DNA of 64,000 nucleotides from Symbiodinium natans. Lineage: Eukaryota; Sar; Dinophyceae; Suessiales; Symbiodiniaceae. This document shows positions 28,373 to 38,403 of the stretch, piece after piece. The stretch is from contig CAJNDS010002379.1 of NCBI GenBank assembly GCA_905221605.1, forward strand, positions 782,001 to 846,000, in the 5' to 3' direction. The position numbers and the translations under genes are program-made. The notes beneath the pieces were generated by a model, which did not search any database, was not told where the DNA came from, and saw only the letters and a program-made list of their open reading frames with translations. How positions within the stretch are numbered: position 1 is the stretch's first letter; each line of letters opens with the position of its first letter.

Positions 28373-29060
28373 CTTAGAGGGCTAAATGGGTTTAGGGATT
28401 ATGGCTGCGGGTTTGAAGGGTTAAAGGGTTGAGGGTCTAAAGTTAAGGGTTTGTAGGGTTTATAGGGCTTATAGAGGTTAGAGGGGTTTCTAGGGTTTCT
28501 AGACCCCAGACCCTAAACCCCATTAAACCCTTATGTCTTCGGCGTCTGGGCTTGGGGGCTTGGGGTTCCTAAACTGAAACCATTTTATAGGGTTTAGGGT
28601 TTAGGGTTGAGGGTTTAGGGTTTAGGGTTTAAGATTCAGGGTTTAGGGTCTCGTCGTTTTAGGGTTTAGGGGCCAGAACACCCTACAATACACCCTGAAC
28701 CCAGAGCCGGGAAAGTCCCAAACCCTACACGCCCTCAACCCGAAACCGAACAAAACAACTTAACGCCCCCTCCTTGCAGCAAAGCTTGTCGATCGCTTCC
28801 ACAGGCGGCACCTGCGTCCTGAGTTTACGGTCAAAACGGTTGAATTGCAACTAGAACGATTACCCCTAACACCTAGACCCTAAAGCCTAAACTCCAACGT
28901 TTAAGTTTTGCTGCTGCTCTTGGCCACACCCAAAAAAAAACTAACCCCAAACCAACTACGCAACACGTCAGCCCACAAGAACCCTAAACCCTACACCCTC
29001 TAAGCCTCCCCATGTATCGAAATCGGTCACCATCTCGTGCTGTCGGGCCTACGGCTTGGT
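28373..29060. other. Mixed degenerate heptamers and unassigned sequence
   Basis: Short G-type tract 28580-28660, otherwise low-information. A small frame near 29010 (MYRNRSPSRAVGPTAWCK) is closed by C-type repeat and could be an exon tip. Confidence 0.4.
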
Positions 29061-29064
29061 GCAA

Positions 29065-29165
29065 ACCCTAAACCCTAAACCCTAAACCCTAAACCCTAAA
29101 CCCTAAACCCTAAACCCTAGATCCTAAACCTAAACCCTAAACCCGAAACCCTAAACCCTAAACCC
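29065..29165 (-). repeat. CCCTAAA tract (C-type)
   Basis: About 13 units with two variants. Left cap of the next island. Confidence 0.96.
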
Positions 29166-29169
29166 TGCT

Positions 29170-29274
29170 TGCTTAGGACCTGGCCCATCTGGATATCTGC
29201 AGTCCACGATCCTGCGCACAGGGGCAGAGCGTGACAATGCGGCTCAGAGTCCTGGTCCCTTTCAGAAGGTGTAG
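29170..29274 (+). CDS. Exon-like fragment, unknown protein
   Basis: + frame GPGPSGYLQSTILRTGAERD then NAAQSPGPFQKV, TAG at 29272 in GTGTAGGG. Flanked C-left, G-right. Confidence 0.45.
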   Translation, partial: CLGPGPSGYLQSTILRTGAERDNAAQSPGPFQKV

Positions 29275-29519
29275 GGTTTAGGGTTAAGGGTTTAGGCTTC
29301 GGGTTTAGGGTTTAGGGTTCAGGGTTCAGGGTTTAGGGTTTATGGTTTAGAGTTTAGGGTTTGGGGTTTGTGTTTAGGGGTTTAGGGGTTTAGGGTTTTC
29401 TAGGGTTTTGGGGTTTAGGGTTTAGAGGTTGAGGGTTTAGGGGTTTAAGGGTTTAGGGTTTGGGGGTTTAAGGGTTTAGCGGTCAGGGGTTGAGGGCTGA
29501 GGGTATCAGGGTCCTCCTC

Positions 29520-29597
29520 ATGAGTTGTGGCATGCCTGAAGCAACCCCAGTTCACAGCCGCAGCGACAAAACACTAAACCCTAAACCCTGGGTTTAG
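29520..29597 (+). CDS. Small N-terminal fragment with ATG
   Basis: MSCGMPEATPVHSRSDKT followed by repeat-derived residues, TAG at 29595. Just downstream a C-type tract turns directly into G-type (CCCTAAACCCTGGGTTTAGGG, 29579 on). Confidence 0.33.
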   Translation: MSCGMPEATPVHSRSDKTLNPKPWV

Positions 29598-29814
29598 GGT
29601 TTAGGGTTTTGGGTTTTGGGTTTAGGGGTTTTAGGGCTTTTAGAACAAGCCCCACACATCTGGTTTTGATGCAGCCGCTCTGTCAAAGACAGGGTTTCCC
29701 CAGTAGCATATCCCCCTTTAAGGGTATATCGTGGTCCTCATAAGCTTGGCAAAGGATACGTCAAACCCCCCACCTGAAATGGTTGTAGACTCTTGAATAC
29801 CCCAACCAAAACAG

Positions 29815-29905
29815 GTTAACCTTACTATACTGATAGATAGATAGATGGATATGCATATATATATATATATTATATATATATATATTATAGTAAGATTCTA
29901 TATAA
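29815..29905. repeat. TA microsatellite in an inverted frame
   Basis: (TA)n core flanked by AACCTTACTATA and TATAGTAAGATT, which pair; possibly a small fold-back expanded at its loop. Confidence 0.6.
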
Positions 29906-30161
29906 CCAAAAAGGTTACAGGTCACCTACCCAGTCCCTAAGCTTAGCATAAAAGGAGGCGCCGCAATAAAACTGGCACAGGGACTTCAGCCTAAAAAATG
30001 CATTGGGGAGACAAGCCTACAGGGTCAGTGGCTCAGGGGGGTTAGTTTAGGGCTATTTGGGGTTTAGGACTCCCCTAAACCCTAAACCCTAAACCCTAAA
30101 CCCTAAACCCTAAACCCTAAACCCTAAACCCAGGAACCCAAGCCCTCCAACTTCTCTACGG

Positions 30162-30254
30162 TCACTGCCTGGGGTCACGGTGGTGGACGTTGTCGTCGAA
30201 AAATATCTGCTTGACATCCTCCTCCTCCGGAAAAACCTGCAGCTCGAAGAACGC
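30162..30254 (-). CDS. Exon-like fragment, unknown protein
   Basis: Minus frame FFELQVFPEEEDVKQIFFDD then NVHHRDPRQ, 30 codons. Very clear coding signal. Flanked C-left, G-right. IFFDDN recalls HAD-type nucleotidase wording, but that is a guess from one motif. Confidence 0.52.
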   Translation of the reverse strand, partial: AFFELQVFPEEEDVKQIFFDDNVHHRDPRQ

Positions 30255-30519
30255 TTAGGGTTTAGGGTTTAGGAATTAGGGCTTAGGGTTTAGGGTTTAG
30301 GGTTTAGGGTTTAGGGTATAGGGTTTAGGGTTTAGGGTTTAGACCAACCCTAAACCCTATTGCTGTCCGCCAAAACCTCACAAAGGCCTAGGCACTCTCT
30401 ACGCAAAGCAGAATGGCCTAATATCCCTAAGTTCCGAAGCCCTGAACCACCCCAGACTCGCAGCCGAATTTTCGGGCTTAGGGTTTAGGGTTCGGGTTTA
30501 GGGTTTAGTAAGGGTTTAC

Positions 30520-30580
30520 CCAGAACCCGATCCTGCACCTTCTCCGCCCACTTGAAGCTTGGTGGCTGCTTGACACTTAA
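30520..30580 (-). CDS. Exon-like fragment with donor site
   Basis: Minus frame KQPPSFKWAEKVQDRVLG followed by GTAAAC, a plausible donor (30519-30514). After it comes sparse G-type repeat. Exon start not defined. Confidence 0.43.
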
Positions 30581-31082
30581 CCCTTGTTGCTGAGTACCCT
30601 GGGTCAAAAGGTTAGCCTTTCAATTGTGCTCGGATATTGCAAAACCCAAACTCTCAGAGCCTTAAGTCTGAACGCACGAGGGGTCGCAGGCCCTGAAGCC
30701 CTGAACGGGTGCTTGAAGGTTCGTAGCGCGTTGGGGTTTAAGGGTTGATGGGTTTAAGTTTTAAGGGTTTAGTAGGGTTTAGGGTTTAGGTTTTAGGGTT
30801 TAGGGGGTTGAGGGTTTTAGGGGTTGAAGGCTTAAGGGGTTTAGGGTTTAAACAGTTTAGGGTTTGCGGATTCTGGGGCCTATACGGGTCTATATGGCTC
30901 GTAGGGTGCTGTCGGAACAAGTCACCATGGCCCTGCTTAGAGTTTGTGGTGAGCGTCAAGCTAAGGTACGCGCAGCCCTACTTAGAACTAGCAGGGAGCT
31001 TGAAGCTCAACCCTAAACCCTAAGCCCTAGACCCTAAACGCTAGTTTAAAACCCTAAAACCTAAACCCTAAACCCCAAACCC

Positions 31083-31214
31083 GAAACCCTCATTCCGTCC
31101 AAGAAGCGGTCAGGAGCTTGCCCGCGCATGAGCGCTCGTCGTTCCAAGCCCACCATGCCCAATCATCCTTTGTTGGGCCGAAGTTGTGAAGAGAGTTTAG
31201 AGTTTAGGGTTTAG
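31083..31214 (+). CDS. Exon-like fragment, unknown protein
   Basis: About 110-bp island flanked C-left, G-right. + frame LIPSKKRSGACPRMSARRSK then PTMPNHPLLGRSCEES, closed by a heptamer TAG. Basic. Confidence 0.42.
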   Translation, partial: ETLIPSKKRSGACPRMSARRSKPTMPNHPLLGRSCEESLEFRV

Positions 31215-31284
31215 GGTTTAGGGTTTAGGGTTTAGGGTTTAGGACTTAGGGTTTATAGCACCTCAGCCCTGAGACCCAAGGCCT

Positions 31285-31440
31285 GGGGAATCACCTAAAT
31301 CTAGGGGTTGTACCTTGGACCCTTGAGGTTGAACCCTTGGGTTTAGGGGACCCTTTTGAAAGATCCGTAAGGTGGTATATGGGCCATACTGAGAGTTTGT
31401 GAAGGGAAACCTTTAGGGGCACAACCTTAGGCCTACGAGC
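31285..31440. mobile_element. Fold-back family 5 copy
   Basis: TTGTACCTTGGACCCTTGAGG ... GGGACCCTTTTGAAAGATCC ... TAAGGTGGTATATGGGCCAT ... CCTTTAGGGGCACAACCTTAG. Collinear with 40809, 50270 and 54219. Confidence 0.65.
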
Positions 31441-31555
31441 CTTAATCCCCTGACTGGACAACAACATACAAGACGTCCTCCGCAGTAGGCTTGCGGGCTT
31501 AGTAACCCTGATCCTAAACCCTAATCCCTAAACCCTCAACTCTAAACCCTAAACC

Positions 31556-31642
31556 CTAAACCCCAGCAGGGTCCTTGATGGCTGACGTCTGCTCTCGCTC
31601 CAGGTGTTCCCTGGCATCTTGTGCTTTGCCCAGCCTAATAAA
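31556..31642 (-). CDS. Exon-like fragment, helical
   Basis: Minus frame RLGKAQDAREHLEREQTSAI then KDPAG, closed by C-type repeat TAG. Charged helix pattern. Confidence 0.47.
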   Translation of the reverse strand, partial: FIRLGKAQDAREHLEREQTSAIKDPAGV

Positions 31643-31689
31643 GCCCTGAAACCTTCTAGGGCTTAGGGTTTAGGGTTCAGGGTTTAGAG

Positions 31690-31884
31690 ATGGCTGATCG
31701 TCATTGTTTCCCAAGACTCCCCAAAATTAAGGCATCCATGAGGGAACCCTATACCTTCCTAAACCCTAAACCTTGGAGCCCTGAGCTCGACATTTCCTAC
31801 CCTGGGTCAACAAAGTGTTACATGGCACTAAGGCCCATGGAGGTGTACAGTTGGTTCCCAATCGAGCCCAAGCAAACCCTCTAA
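31690..31884 (+). CDS. Open frame with ATG, unknown protein
   Basis: 64 codons: MADRHCFPRLPKIKASMREP, YTFLNPKPWSPELDISYPG, KCYMALRPMEVYSWFPIEPK. It stops before C-type repeat. One heptamer lies inside the frame. Weak G-type tract on the left. Confidence 0.42.
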   Translation: MADRHCFPRLPKIKASMREPYTFLNPKPWSPELDISYPGSTKCYMALRPMEVYSWFPIEPKQTL

Positions 31885-31914
31885 GACCTAAACCCTAAAC
31901 CCTAAACCCTAAAA

Positions 31915-32067
31915 CCCAATCAATTCCAGAATCCAAGGGCCAAGTTGAGGGGCACAAGGGTTCAGGGCATGGGACAACTTCAGGCGCGCAGGTTGTCTTT
32001 GCAGAAACCGTTTCTTGCCCCAAGCCCTCCTTCCCTAAACCCCCACGGTTTAGGGTTTAGGGTTTAG
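31915..32067 (+). CDS. Exon-like fragment, basic
   Basis: About 130-bp island flanked C-left, G-right. + frame FQNPRAKLRGTRVQGMGQLQ then ARRLSLQKPFLAPSPPSL, closed by a heptamer TAG. Confidence 0.48.
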   Translation, partial: PNQFQNPRAKLRGTRVQGMGQLQARRLSLQKPFLAPSPPSLNPHGLGFRV

Positions 32068-32230
32068 GGTTTAGGGTTTAGGGTTTAGGGTTAACCCCAT
32101 ACAACCCTACAACCCTAGAACACCCCAACGAAACCCGCGAGCCCCCTGAATTTTGGGCTTCGTGCTTAGGACTCCAAGACCTCCCAGAACCCCCCCCCCC
32201 CCCCAAATCCCTCGGTTTCGGGTGTTGGGG

Positions 32231-32311
32231 TTCAGGAGAATTCTCTATGACAGCTTCACGGGGGAGAGCTTTCGTTGTGAGAAGCCTATACGTTTAGGGT
32301 TTAGGGTTTAG
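32231..32311 (+). CDS. Exon-like fragment, unknown protein
   Basis: + frame RRILYDSFTGESFRCEKPIR then a heptamer TAG. Left neighbour is a C run and unassigned sequence; right is a long G-type tract. Confidence 0.43.
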   Translation, partial: FRRILYDSFTGESFRCEKPIRLGFRV

Positions 32312-32500
32312 GGTTTTAGGGTTTAGGGTTTAGGGTTTAGGGTTTAGGGTTTAGGGTTTAGGGTTTTAGGGTTTAGGGTTTTAGGGTTTAGGGTTTTAGG
32401 GTTTAGGGTTTAGGGTTTTAGGGTTTAGGGTTTAGGGTTTAGGGTTTAGGGTTTAGAGTTTAGGGTTTAGGGTTTTAGGGTTTTAGGGTTTAGGGTTTAG
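32292..32500 (+). repeat. TTTAGGG tract with TTTTAGGG slips (G-type)
   Basis: About 28 units, with repeated extra-T octamers spaced irregularly. Confidence 0.97.
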
Positions 32501-32707
32501 GGGACCTGGGCTTCTTAGTCGTCAAGACCCCGGCCTGTCCTTCCTTTAAAAATGGGATCCGAAGTATGGGCCCTGAATTGGGGCCCCCTGTTTTGTTCCC
32601 CTGATATACACTATACATAAAAAGGGCCCGTAGGACCCCCTAAACCCTAAACCCTAAACCCTAAACCCTAAACCCTAAACCCTAAACCCTAAAACGAATG
32701 TAGAGAC

Positions 32708-32788
32708 CTACCCATGTGCCAGTCTGTCTTTCCAAAGAGCGCGAAAGGTGAACTCCGGTCTCTCGGTCACGTCCACTGAAAGGCTGGC
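32708..32788 (-). CDS. Exon-like fragment with donor-like end
   Basis: Minus frame ASLSVDVTERPEFTFRALWK then DRLAHG, followed by TAG; CATGG/GTAGGT there is a good donor, so the stop may be intronic. Flanked C-left, G-right. Confidence 0.48.
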   Translation of the reverse strand, partial: ASLSVDVTERPEFTFRALWKDRLAHG

Positions 32789-33106
32789 GGTTTGGGGTTT
32801 AGGGTTTAGGGTTTAGGATTTTTAGGGTTTAGGGTTTAGGGTTTAGGGTTTAGGGTTTAGGGTTTAGGGTTTAGGGTTTAGGGTTTAGGGTTTAGGGTTC
32901 AAGGTTTAGGGCTAAGGAGTTAAGGACGCTTAGCTCCCAAGCCCTCGGACCGCAATTTCGACTGAACGAAACACCCCTATACAACCCTAAACCCTCAACC
33001 CTAATCCCTAATCCCTAAATCCTAAACCCTAAACCCTAAACCCTACCTAAACCCTGAACTGAACCCTAAACCCTAATCCCTTATACCCTCTCTACAGCAC
33101 ATCTCA

Positions 33107-33175
33107 CTACGACACAACTTCATCACCGTAGAGCTGTCGGGCGATCTCCTGCCGGTGGGCGCACTGAGAAACCCC
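33107..33175 (-). CDS. Exon-like fragment, unknown protein
   Basis: Minus frame QCAHRQEIARQLYGDEVVS with a TAG outside any heptamer. Flanked C-left, G-right. Confidence 0.42.
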   Translation of the reverse strand, partial: GVSQCAHRQEIARQLYGDEVVS

Positions 33176-33569
33176 CATGCCTTAAACCCGTTACGGTTTA
33201 GGGTTTAGGGTTTAGGGATTAGGGATTAGGGTTTAGGGTTTAGGGTTTAGGGTTTAGAGTTTAGGGTTTAGGCTGTAGGGACCCTGAGCCCTACAAACCC
33301 TATAAGCCCCAGAACCCAGAAGCCTTCGCTCGCCATCAGGAGTGGGGAGGGTTTGGGGTTTGGGGTTTGGGGTTTAGGGTTTAGGGTTTAGGATTTAGGA
33401 GTTAGGGCTTAGGGCTTAGGGCTTGAGGCTTAGGGCTTAGGGTTCAGGGCACGTAGTAGCCCGATTGTAACTGATTTCATAACCCGATTGTAACCCTCAA
33501 GGGGCTTCTAAGTGGGTTAGAACCACACTTCTACTTGGGGTATAAGTACTCTACGATGCTGGTCTCTTG

Positions 33570-33668
33570 ATGAATGGAGGCGTAGAAGATCCATCCATGA
33601 TGGTAGCGAAGGGCAGAGAGCTCGTCTTCATGGACCAGGATGGCAAGAATGACGCTCGCAAGAATTGA
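33570..33668 (+). CDS. Small open frame, unknown protein
   Basis: ATG at 33570, TGA at 33666, 32 codons: MNGGVEDPSMMVAKGRELVF then MDQDGKNDARKN. Clear coding look. DQDGKND is the only acidic motif and is too little to call an EF hand. A second + frame begins before its end (33640). Confidence 0.45.
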   Translation: MNGGVEDPSMMVAKGRELVFMDQDGKNDARKN

Positions 33669-33891
33669 CTCTGTGGTGGGCGGCTTCGAGAGTTGTCCAT
33701 CTCCCTTTCCTCTGGACTTTGGCTTTGGTGGCCTTGGCGCTCCTGCATTGCCCCCTCTGCCTTCCGAGTTCGGGCAAAACCTCCAAGTACCTTCTTGGCA
33801 CCCTGTAGATCAAAGGAGTCATACTCGGATGCCGAATTATGTACCCCTTAAGACACTCCGAATATGGCCCTCGCAAGTCGTATTCCCTTAG
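33640..33891 (+). CDS. Open frame of 83 codons, possibly continuing the previous one
   Basis: FESCPSPFPLDFGFGGLGAP, ALPPLPSEFGQNLQVPSWHP: proline/glycine-rich. With 33570-33668 it could be one product broken by a frameshift near 33660. A 97-codon minus frame (33921-33628) is an alternative. G-type tract follows at 33965. Confidence 0.35.
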   Translation: MARMTLARIDSVVGGFESCPSPFPLDFGFGGLGAPALPPLPSEFGQNLQVPSWHPVDQRSHTRMPNYVPLKTLRIWPSQVVFP

Positions 33892-34465
33892 GGATGTTGA
33901 ACACGGGTTCCTCAAACCCAAGGGTACAGCCTCCGGGGCCCAAGCTAGAGTCCCATGATTAGAGTCGTTTAGGGTTTAGGGTTTAGGGTTTAGGGTTTAG
34001 GGTTTAGGGTTTAGGGTTTAGGGTTTAGGGTTTAGGGTTTAGGGTTGAGTGTCTTAGGAAAGAGAGACACCAAGCGGCCTTCGATTAGCCCCTACCACAA
34101 ACACGAGTTGTTGGGGGTGAGGCTTTAGGCTTAAAGCTAAACCGCCTAAACCCCTAAAACCTTAACACCTGAAACGCAAGATTCTAAAACCCCAAACCCT
34201 AAAACCTGAAAAACTTGAAGCCTGAAACCGCAAAACCCAAAAACCCAGTGACATCTAGGCTTCGGGCTTACTAGGGCTCAGCAGGCCTTAGTGGGTTTAG
34301 GGTAAGACCCTAGAGCCCCAGCGGTCCAAGCCCGAAACCCTAAACCCTAAACCCTGAGCCCTAAACCCTAAACCCTAAACCCTGAACCCTGAACCCTGAA
34401 CCCTAAACCCTAAACCCTAAACCCTAAACCCTAAACCCTAAACCCTGAACGCCAACCCCTAAACC

Positions 34466-34588
34466 CTAAACCCAAGCCAGAGCCCCAAGCCCTAAAAAGT
34501 CCTCTATGAACTCGGGGTTCTTCCGCAAGCTCTCCATGTCCACTCCCATCTCCTCGAGGCTCAACATACCCCTGGGGCATACCAAGGG
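34466..34588 (-). CDS. Exon-like fragment, unknown protein
   Basis: Minus frame with internal ATG at 34567: MLSLEEMGVDMESLRKNPEF then IEDFLGLG, closed by a C-type TAG. Acidic helix. Flanked C-left, G-right; among the strongest coding islands. Confidence 0.55.
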   Translation of the reverse strand, partial: PLVCPRGMLSLEEMGVDMESLRKNPEFIEDFLGLGALAWV

Positions 34589-34827
34589 GTTTAGGGTTTA
34601 GGGCCAGGGTTTAGGGTTTAGGGTTTCGGGTTTAGGGTTTCGGGTTTAGGGTTTCGGGTTTAGGGTTTAAGGGTTTATAGTGGATTCCAAAAAGTTGGAA
34701 ACTCCATAGCCGCAATCCCTAAGAGTAAAAGATAGGGAAACCCAGCCCCTAAACACTAAACCCTAAACCCTAAACCCTAAACCCTAAACCCTAAACCCTA
34801 TTTGTCCTTAAAAAGGTCTCCAACGTT

Positions 34828-35016
34828 TTGGGGTTTACTGTCGGGTTGAGGGTTTCGGGCTTTAAGTGGCCCAGGAGTCTGTGGCTTTGCCGCACCCTAA
34901 ACCCACAACCCTTAGCATATTATTCACAACACACTATACAGAAATTCGTAGGACGAAAAGTACGCATACTCTCACTTTTGCATGCTACTATTGAGGTAAC
35001 CTCAACTAATCCCTGA
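34828..35016 (+). CDS. Open frame, exon-like second half
   Basis: Non-repetitive part (34909 on) reads AYYSQHTIQKFVGRKVRILS then LLHATIEVTSTNP, TGA. ATTGAG/GTAACC is a possible donor near the end. First half is repeat-like. Confidence 0.38.
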   Translation: MGFTVGLRVSGFKWPRSLWLCRTLNPQPLAYYSQHTIQKFVGRKVRILSLLHATIEVTSTNP

Positions 35017-35489
35017 ACCCCCAACCCTTGACGTTAAACTCCAATTCCCAAATCCTAAGGCCAACGTCGCTGAAGGCCAAAACCCCAAAAACCCCAAACA
35101 CTAAACCCCAAAACCATAAAACAACAAAAACAAAAACCTGAAACCCTGAAACCCCAAAATCCTGAAACCCTGAAACCCTGACCCTAAACCCTAAGCTCCA
35201 AACCCCTAAACCTTTCAACTCCACAGCAGCGACCCAGGTGGTGGTTTCCGAAATTGGGGTACCCTATTTGGGTCCTGATTTTTACGGAATCCTACTGAGG
35301 GGTCCCCTATTTTCGTAAACCACCCTGACCTAACCCTAAACTCTAAGCCCTAGACCCCACACCGTTTAGGGGTTCCCTATAGTTTGCTTAAGCCCCAGGT
35401 CTCAGTCCTTGCAGATGGAAAGAATCTCCGGATCCTGCAAGGTTCTTTTTTGTCGAGTTTGGGGTCGGGAGTTGGGGGGTTCAGAGGTT

Positions 35490-35560
35490 TGGGGTTTAGG
35501 GTTTAGGGTTTAACCCTAAACCCTAAACCCTAAACCCTAAAGCCCAAAGCCCAAAGCCCA
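35490..35560. repeat. Head-to-head telomeric junction (G-type to C-type)
   Basis: TTTAGGGTTTAGGGTTTA joins directly to ACCCTAAACCCTAAACCC at about 35511, with no spacer. Confidence 0.95.
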
Positions 35561-35747
35561 AACCCTGAGCCCCGAAGTTCAGGGTTGTATGTTATAGGGC
35601 GGGCCTCTTCGAAGACTTAAGGTTTAGGACCCTAAACCCTAAACCCTAAACCCTAAACCCTAAACCCTAAACCCTAAACCCTGAACCCTAAACCCTAAAC
35701 CCTAAGGGGTTTAGAGCTTCCTTTGGTTTCTGTAGGTTTGGGGCCCT

Positions 35748-35999
35748 ATGACATTCACATGTTTTATGGCTTTTATAAGGAGGATATGGGGGGGAATAGG
35801 AATCAAGAACTATACTCAAACCTACCCCCGTTCTAGGGGCTTAGGGGTTGAGGGGCTCAGGGTTCAGGGGCATCGGTGTTTTCTCAATCTTTTGAGTCTG
35901 CTGCCTTTCGCCTTGCAAAGGTCCCAACTTAGAGCTGTGCGGGCTTTCAGTTTGCACAAGTGGAAAATTGGCATCCCTTTACATGGTCCCCTAGTATGA
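35748..35999 (+). CDS. Open frame of 83 codons, exon-like second half
   Basis: Unique second half (35868 on): HRCFLNLLSLLPFALQRSQL then RAVRAFSLHKWKIGIPLHG. First half crosses a degenerate heptamer patch. The end overlaps the start of a fold-back copy. Confidence 0.38.
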   Translation: MTFTCFMAFIRRIWGGIGIKNYTQTYPRSRGLGVEGLRVQGHRCFLNLLSLLPFALQRSQLRAVRAFSLHKWKIGIPLHGPLV

Positions 36000-36125
36000 G
36001 CCCTTCAAAGGGGGCCCTTTATATACCCCTTACATACCCTACCAAACCCAAGGGCCCATACTTCAGAATCCTATAAAGAAGGTAAGGGACCATATTAAGG
36101 GCCCATGTAAGTACCCTTACAGGGG
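35978..36125. mobile_element. Fold-back family 8 copy
   Basis: ACATGGTCCCCTAGTATGAG ... CCCAAGGGCCCATACTTCAG ... GGGACCATATTAAGGGCCCA then TGTAAGTACCCTT. Order as in 21044-21165. Confidence 0.5.
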
Positions 36126-36240
36126 AGGGGGAAGCGGTAGCCTACGAGCCCATAGGGCCTAAACCGGTTAGGGGCATGTTTTTTGACGGCAATCTCGAGG
36201 ATACCCTAAACCCTGAACCCTAAACCCTAAACCCCAAACC

Positions 36241-36450
36241 CTAAACCCTAGACCCTAAACCGCAGGCATTGGCTTTGGGACGGTGGACGCAGGCAGGATG
36301 CGGTGCCATCCTGCGAGGCATGTGCGGGCAGCACACATTCAAGTGGACACGAGCGGCCATGGCCATGTCCGGCCGGTCCTGCTCAGACATTGCCTTCAGG
36401 ATCGACATGAAACCTGCGCGGTAGTTTTCCGGCAAATCGTCCCGGCACAT
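36241..36450 (-). CDS. Exon-like fragment, unknown protein
   Basis: Minus frame MCRDDLPENYRAGFMSILKA, MSEQDRPDMAMAARVHLNVC, then CPHMPRRMAPHPACVHRPKA, ending in C-type repeat. A TAG directly before the ATG could be an acceptor. The alternating helix pattern recalls helical-bundle modules, but no family can be assigned. The overlapping + frame (36283-36588) is His/Arg-rich and is taken as its shadow. Confidence 0.52.
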   Translation of the reverse strand: MCRDDLPENYRAGFMSILKAMSEQDRPDMAMAARVHLNVCCPHMPRRMAPHPACVHRPKANACGLGSRV

Positions 36451-36594
36451 CTACCCGGCAGGGTCATTGCCGAGTTCCAACTTGTGAATTTTCGCGAAGA
36501 GTACACTAATTGCCATGACTTTAAAAATGAGCAAAACGACCAGCAGAACCGGCAACCTACACCCTACACCCCACACACTTCACCCTAAACCCTA

Positions 36595-36756
36595 AAAACC
36601 TGCCCTACTGTGGAGTCACGGACGCCCGGCGAAGAGCTACAGGGTTTAGGGTTTCCAGTTCGGTGTTTAGGGTTTGTAGGGCTTAGGGTGGAGTGCAGCC
36701 GTCGATGTCTTTATCAAAGCCTCACCCTGAAGCCCCTAACACCTATCAAGCCATAG
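36595..36756 (+). CDS. Exon-like fragments in one frame
   Basis: TCPTVESRTPGEELQGLG, a heptamer patch, then VECSRRCLYQSLTLKPLTPI and TAG at 36754. Two short unique pieces linked by an in-frame repeat. Confidence 0.33.
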   Translation, partial: KTCPTVESRTPGEELQGLGFPVRCLGFVGLRVECSRRCLYQSLTLKPLTPIKP

Positions 36757-36908
36757 CAAGCACCTAACCCCAAACTGCCTAACTGTCAAACCCCTACACC
36801 CTAAGGCCTTCAACCCAAAATCCCCCAAAACCCTAAACCCAAACACCTGCTGTAACCATCAAAGCCCAAAATCCTAAACCCTAAGCCCTAAGCCCTAAAC
36901 CCTAAACC

Positions 36909-36989
36909 CTAAACCCTAAACCAATCCCAAACTGCCTCCAGAAGCTCAAGGACGGGCTTCCGCCGCTCGTAGGGGCTCGGCGGAGCCAT
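36909..36989 (-). CDS. N-terminal exon-like fragment with ATG
   Basis: Minus frame, ATG at 36989: MAPPSPYERRKPVLELLEAV then WDWFRV, 26 codons to a C-type TAG. Flanked C-left, G-right. Confidence 0.48.
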   Translation of the reverse strand: MAPPSPYERRKPVLELLEAVWDWFRV

Positions 36990-37014
36990 GTTCCTGGGAA
37001 CATGGACTCCCGGG

Positions 37015-37175
37015 TTCAGGGTTTAGGGTTTAGGGGTTTAGGGTTTAGGGGTTTAGGGTTTAGGGGTTTAGGGTTTAGGGGCTTAGGGGTTTAGGGTTTA
37101 GGGGTTTAGGGTTTAGGGTTTAGGGGTTTAGGGTTCAGGGGTTTAGGGGTTTAGGGTTTAGGGTTTAGGGTTCAG
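37015..37175 (+). repeat. TTTAGGG/TTTAGGGG alternating tract (G-type)
   Basis: Heptamer and octamer alternate regularly (15-bp period), evidence of block amplification. Confidence 0.95.
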
Positions 37176-37317
37176 GGTAGAAGGGCCTAGCGGCGTTTAT
37201 GCAGGGCTGAGCGTTTGTCGACCCTGTGTTCAGAGAAATCCTAAGCCCTAAACCCTAAACCCTAAACCCTAAACCCTAAGCCCTAAGCCCTAAACCCTAA
37301 ACCCTAAAACCCTAAAG

Positions 37318-37422
37318 GATAAGGATTGCCTGCTCCCGGAATCCTTTTCCAGGCAGTTCTCCTCCGTAAGTGAGAGCAGCACGATGGGCTCCGGGGGATT
37401 TGCTCCCCATGGGACATCTTGA
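37318..37422 (+). CDS. Exon-like fragment with internal donor
   Basis: + frame DKDCLLPESFSRQFSSVSES then STMGSGGFAPHGTS, TGA at 37420. TCC/GTAAGT inside (37365) is a textbook donor, so the exon may end at 37364. Flanked C-left, G-right. Confidence 0.47.
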   Translation, partial: DKDCLLPESFSRQFSSVSESSTMGSGGFAPHGTS

Positions 37423-37943
37423 CGCTTAGGGTTTAGGGTCTAGGGTCTAGGGTTTAGGGTTTAGGGTCTATAGGGTCTAGGGTTTAGGGTTTAGGGTTTA
37501 GGGTTTAGGGTTTAGGGTTGAGGGTTTAGGGTTTAGGGTTCAGGGTTCAGGGTTTAGGGTTTAGGGTTTAGGGTTTAGGGTTCAGGGTTTAGGGTTTAGG
37601 GCGACCCAGTAGCTTGAGCACAAGCTCCTACCAAACTACAGTTTAGACTATACTCGTGTGGGGAATTTACGGTTTTAGGGGTGAGGGCGTAAGGGTTTAT
37701 GGCTACAAAAGCCTTTCTTTTTGGGGGAGGGGGGTTTAGGGTTTAGGGTGTAGGGTTTAGGGTGTAGGGTTTAGGGTGTCAGGGTTTAGGGCTACACAAG
37801 CCTTCTTTTTGGGGGAGGGGGGGTCTAAGGTCGGGCTTAGTTTAGGGCCACGGCTGAGTGTCCGGGGCCCCGGGCACGCCCGCAAACTCCTCCTCCCGCT
37901 TCTTCTGGTTGGAGGGAAGCGGCGGAAGAGCCTCGTAATCAAC

Positions 37944-37974
<31 letters not shown>

Positions 37975-38403
37975 GTGAGAGATAGCAAGCCCGCATATTG
38001 CCAGCATAAGGAAGAACAATTAGCACCAATGGCTGGACTTCGTGCCCCACCCTGCTGCAAGTCCTCAATGGTCAACTCTCTCCGCCCTTGACAAAGGCGC
38101 CAAGACAATGCCCCTAAACCCTCAACTCCTAAACCCTCAACCCCTAAACCATTCGAATCGAAGGTGAGCTTGGCCCCCCCGCCCCCCTTCATACCACCGG
38201 CCCTACAAAGCCTACAAAATCCTACAAAACCCTAAAAAAACCCTATCAGCCCCATAAACCGCATATACCCCGCAAAACTCTACAAACCACAAAACCCCCC
38301 CAAAAAAATCCAAACCCTACAAAACCCTACAACACCTACAAAACCCTGCAAACCCTAAAAACGCTACCAAGCCTACAAACCGTGAAAGCCCCAAGAACCC
38401 TAA

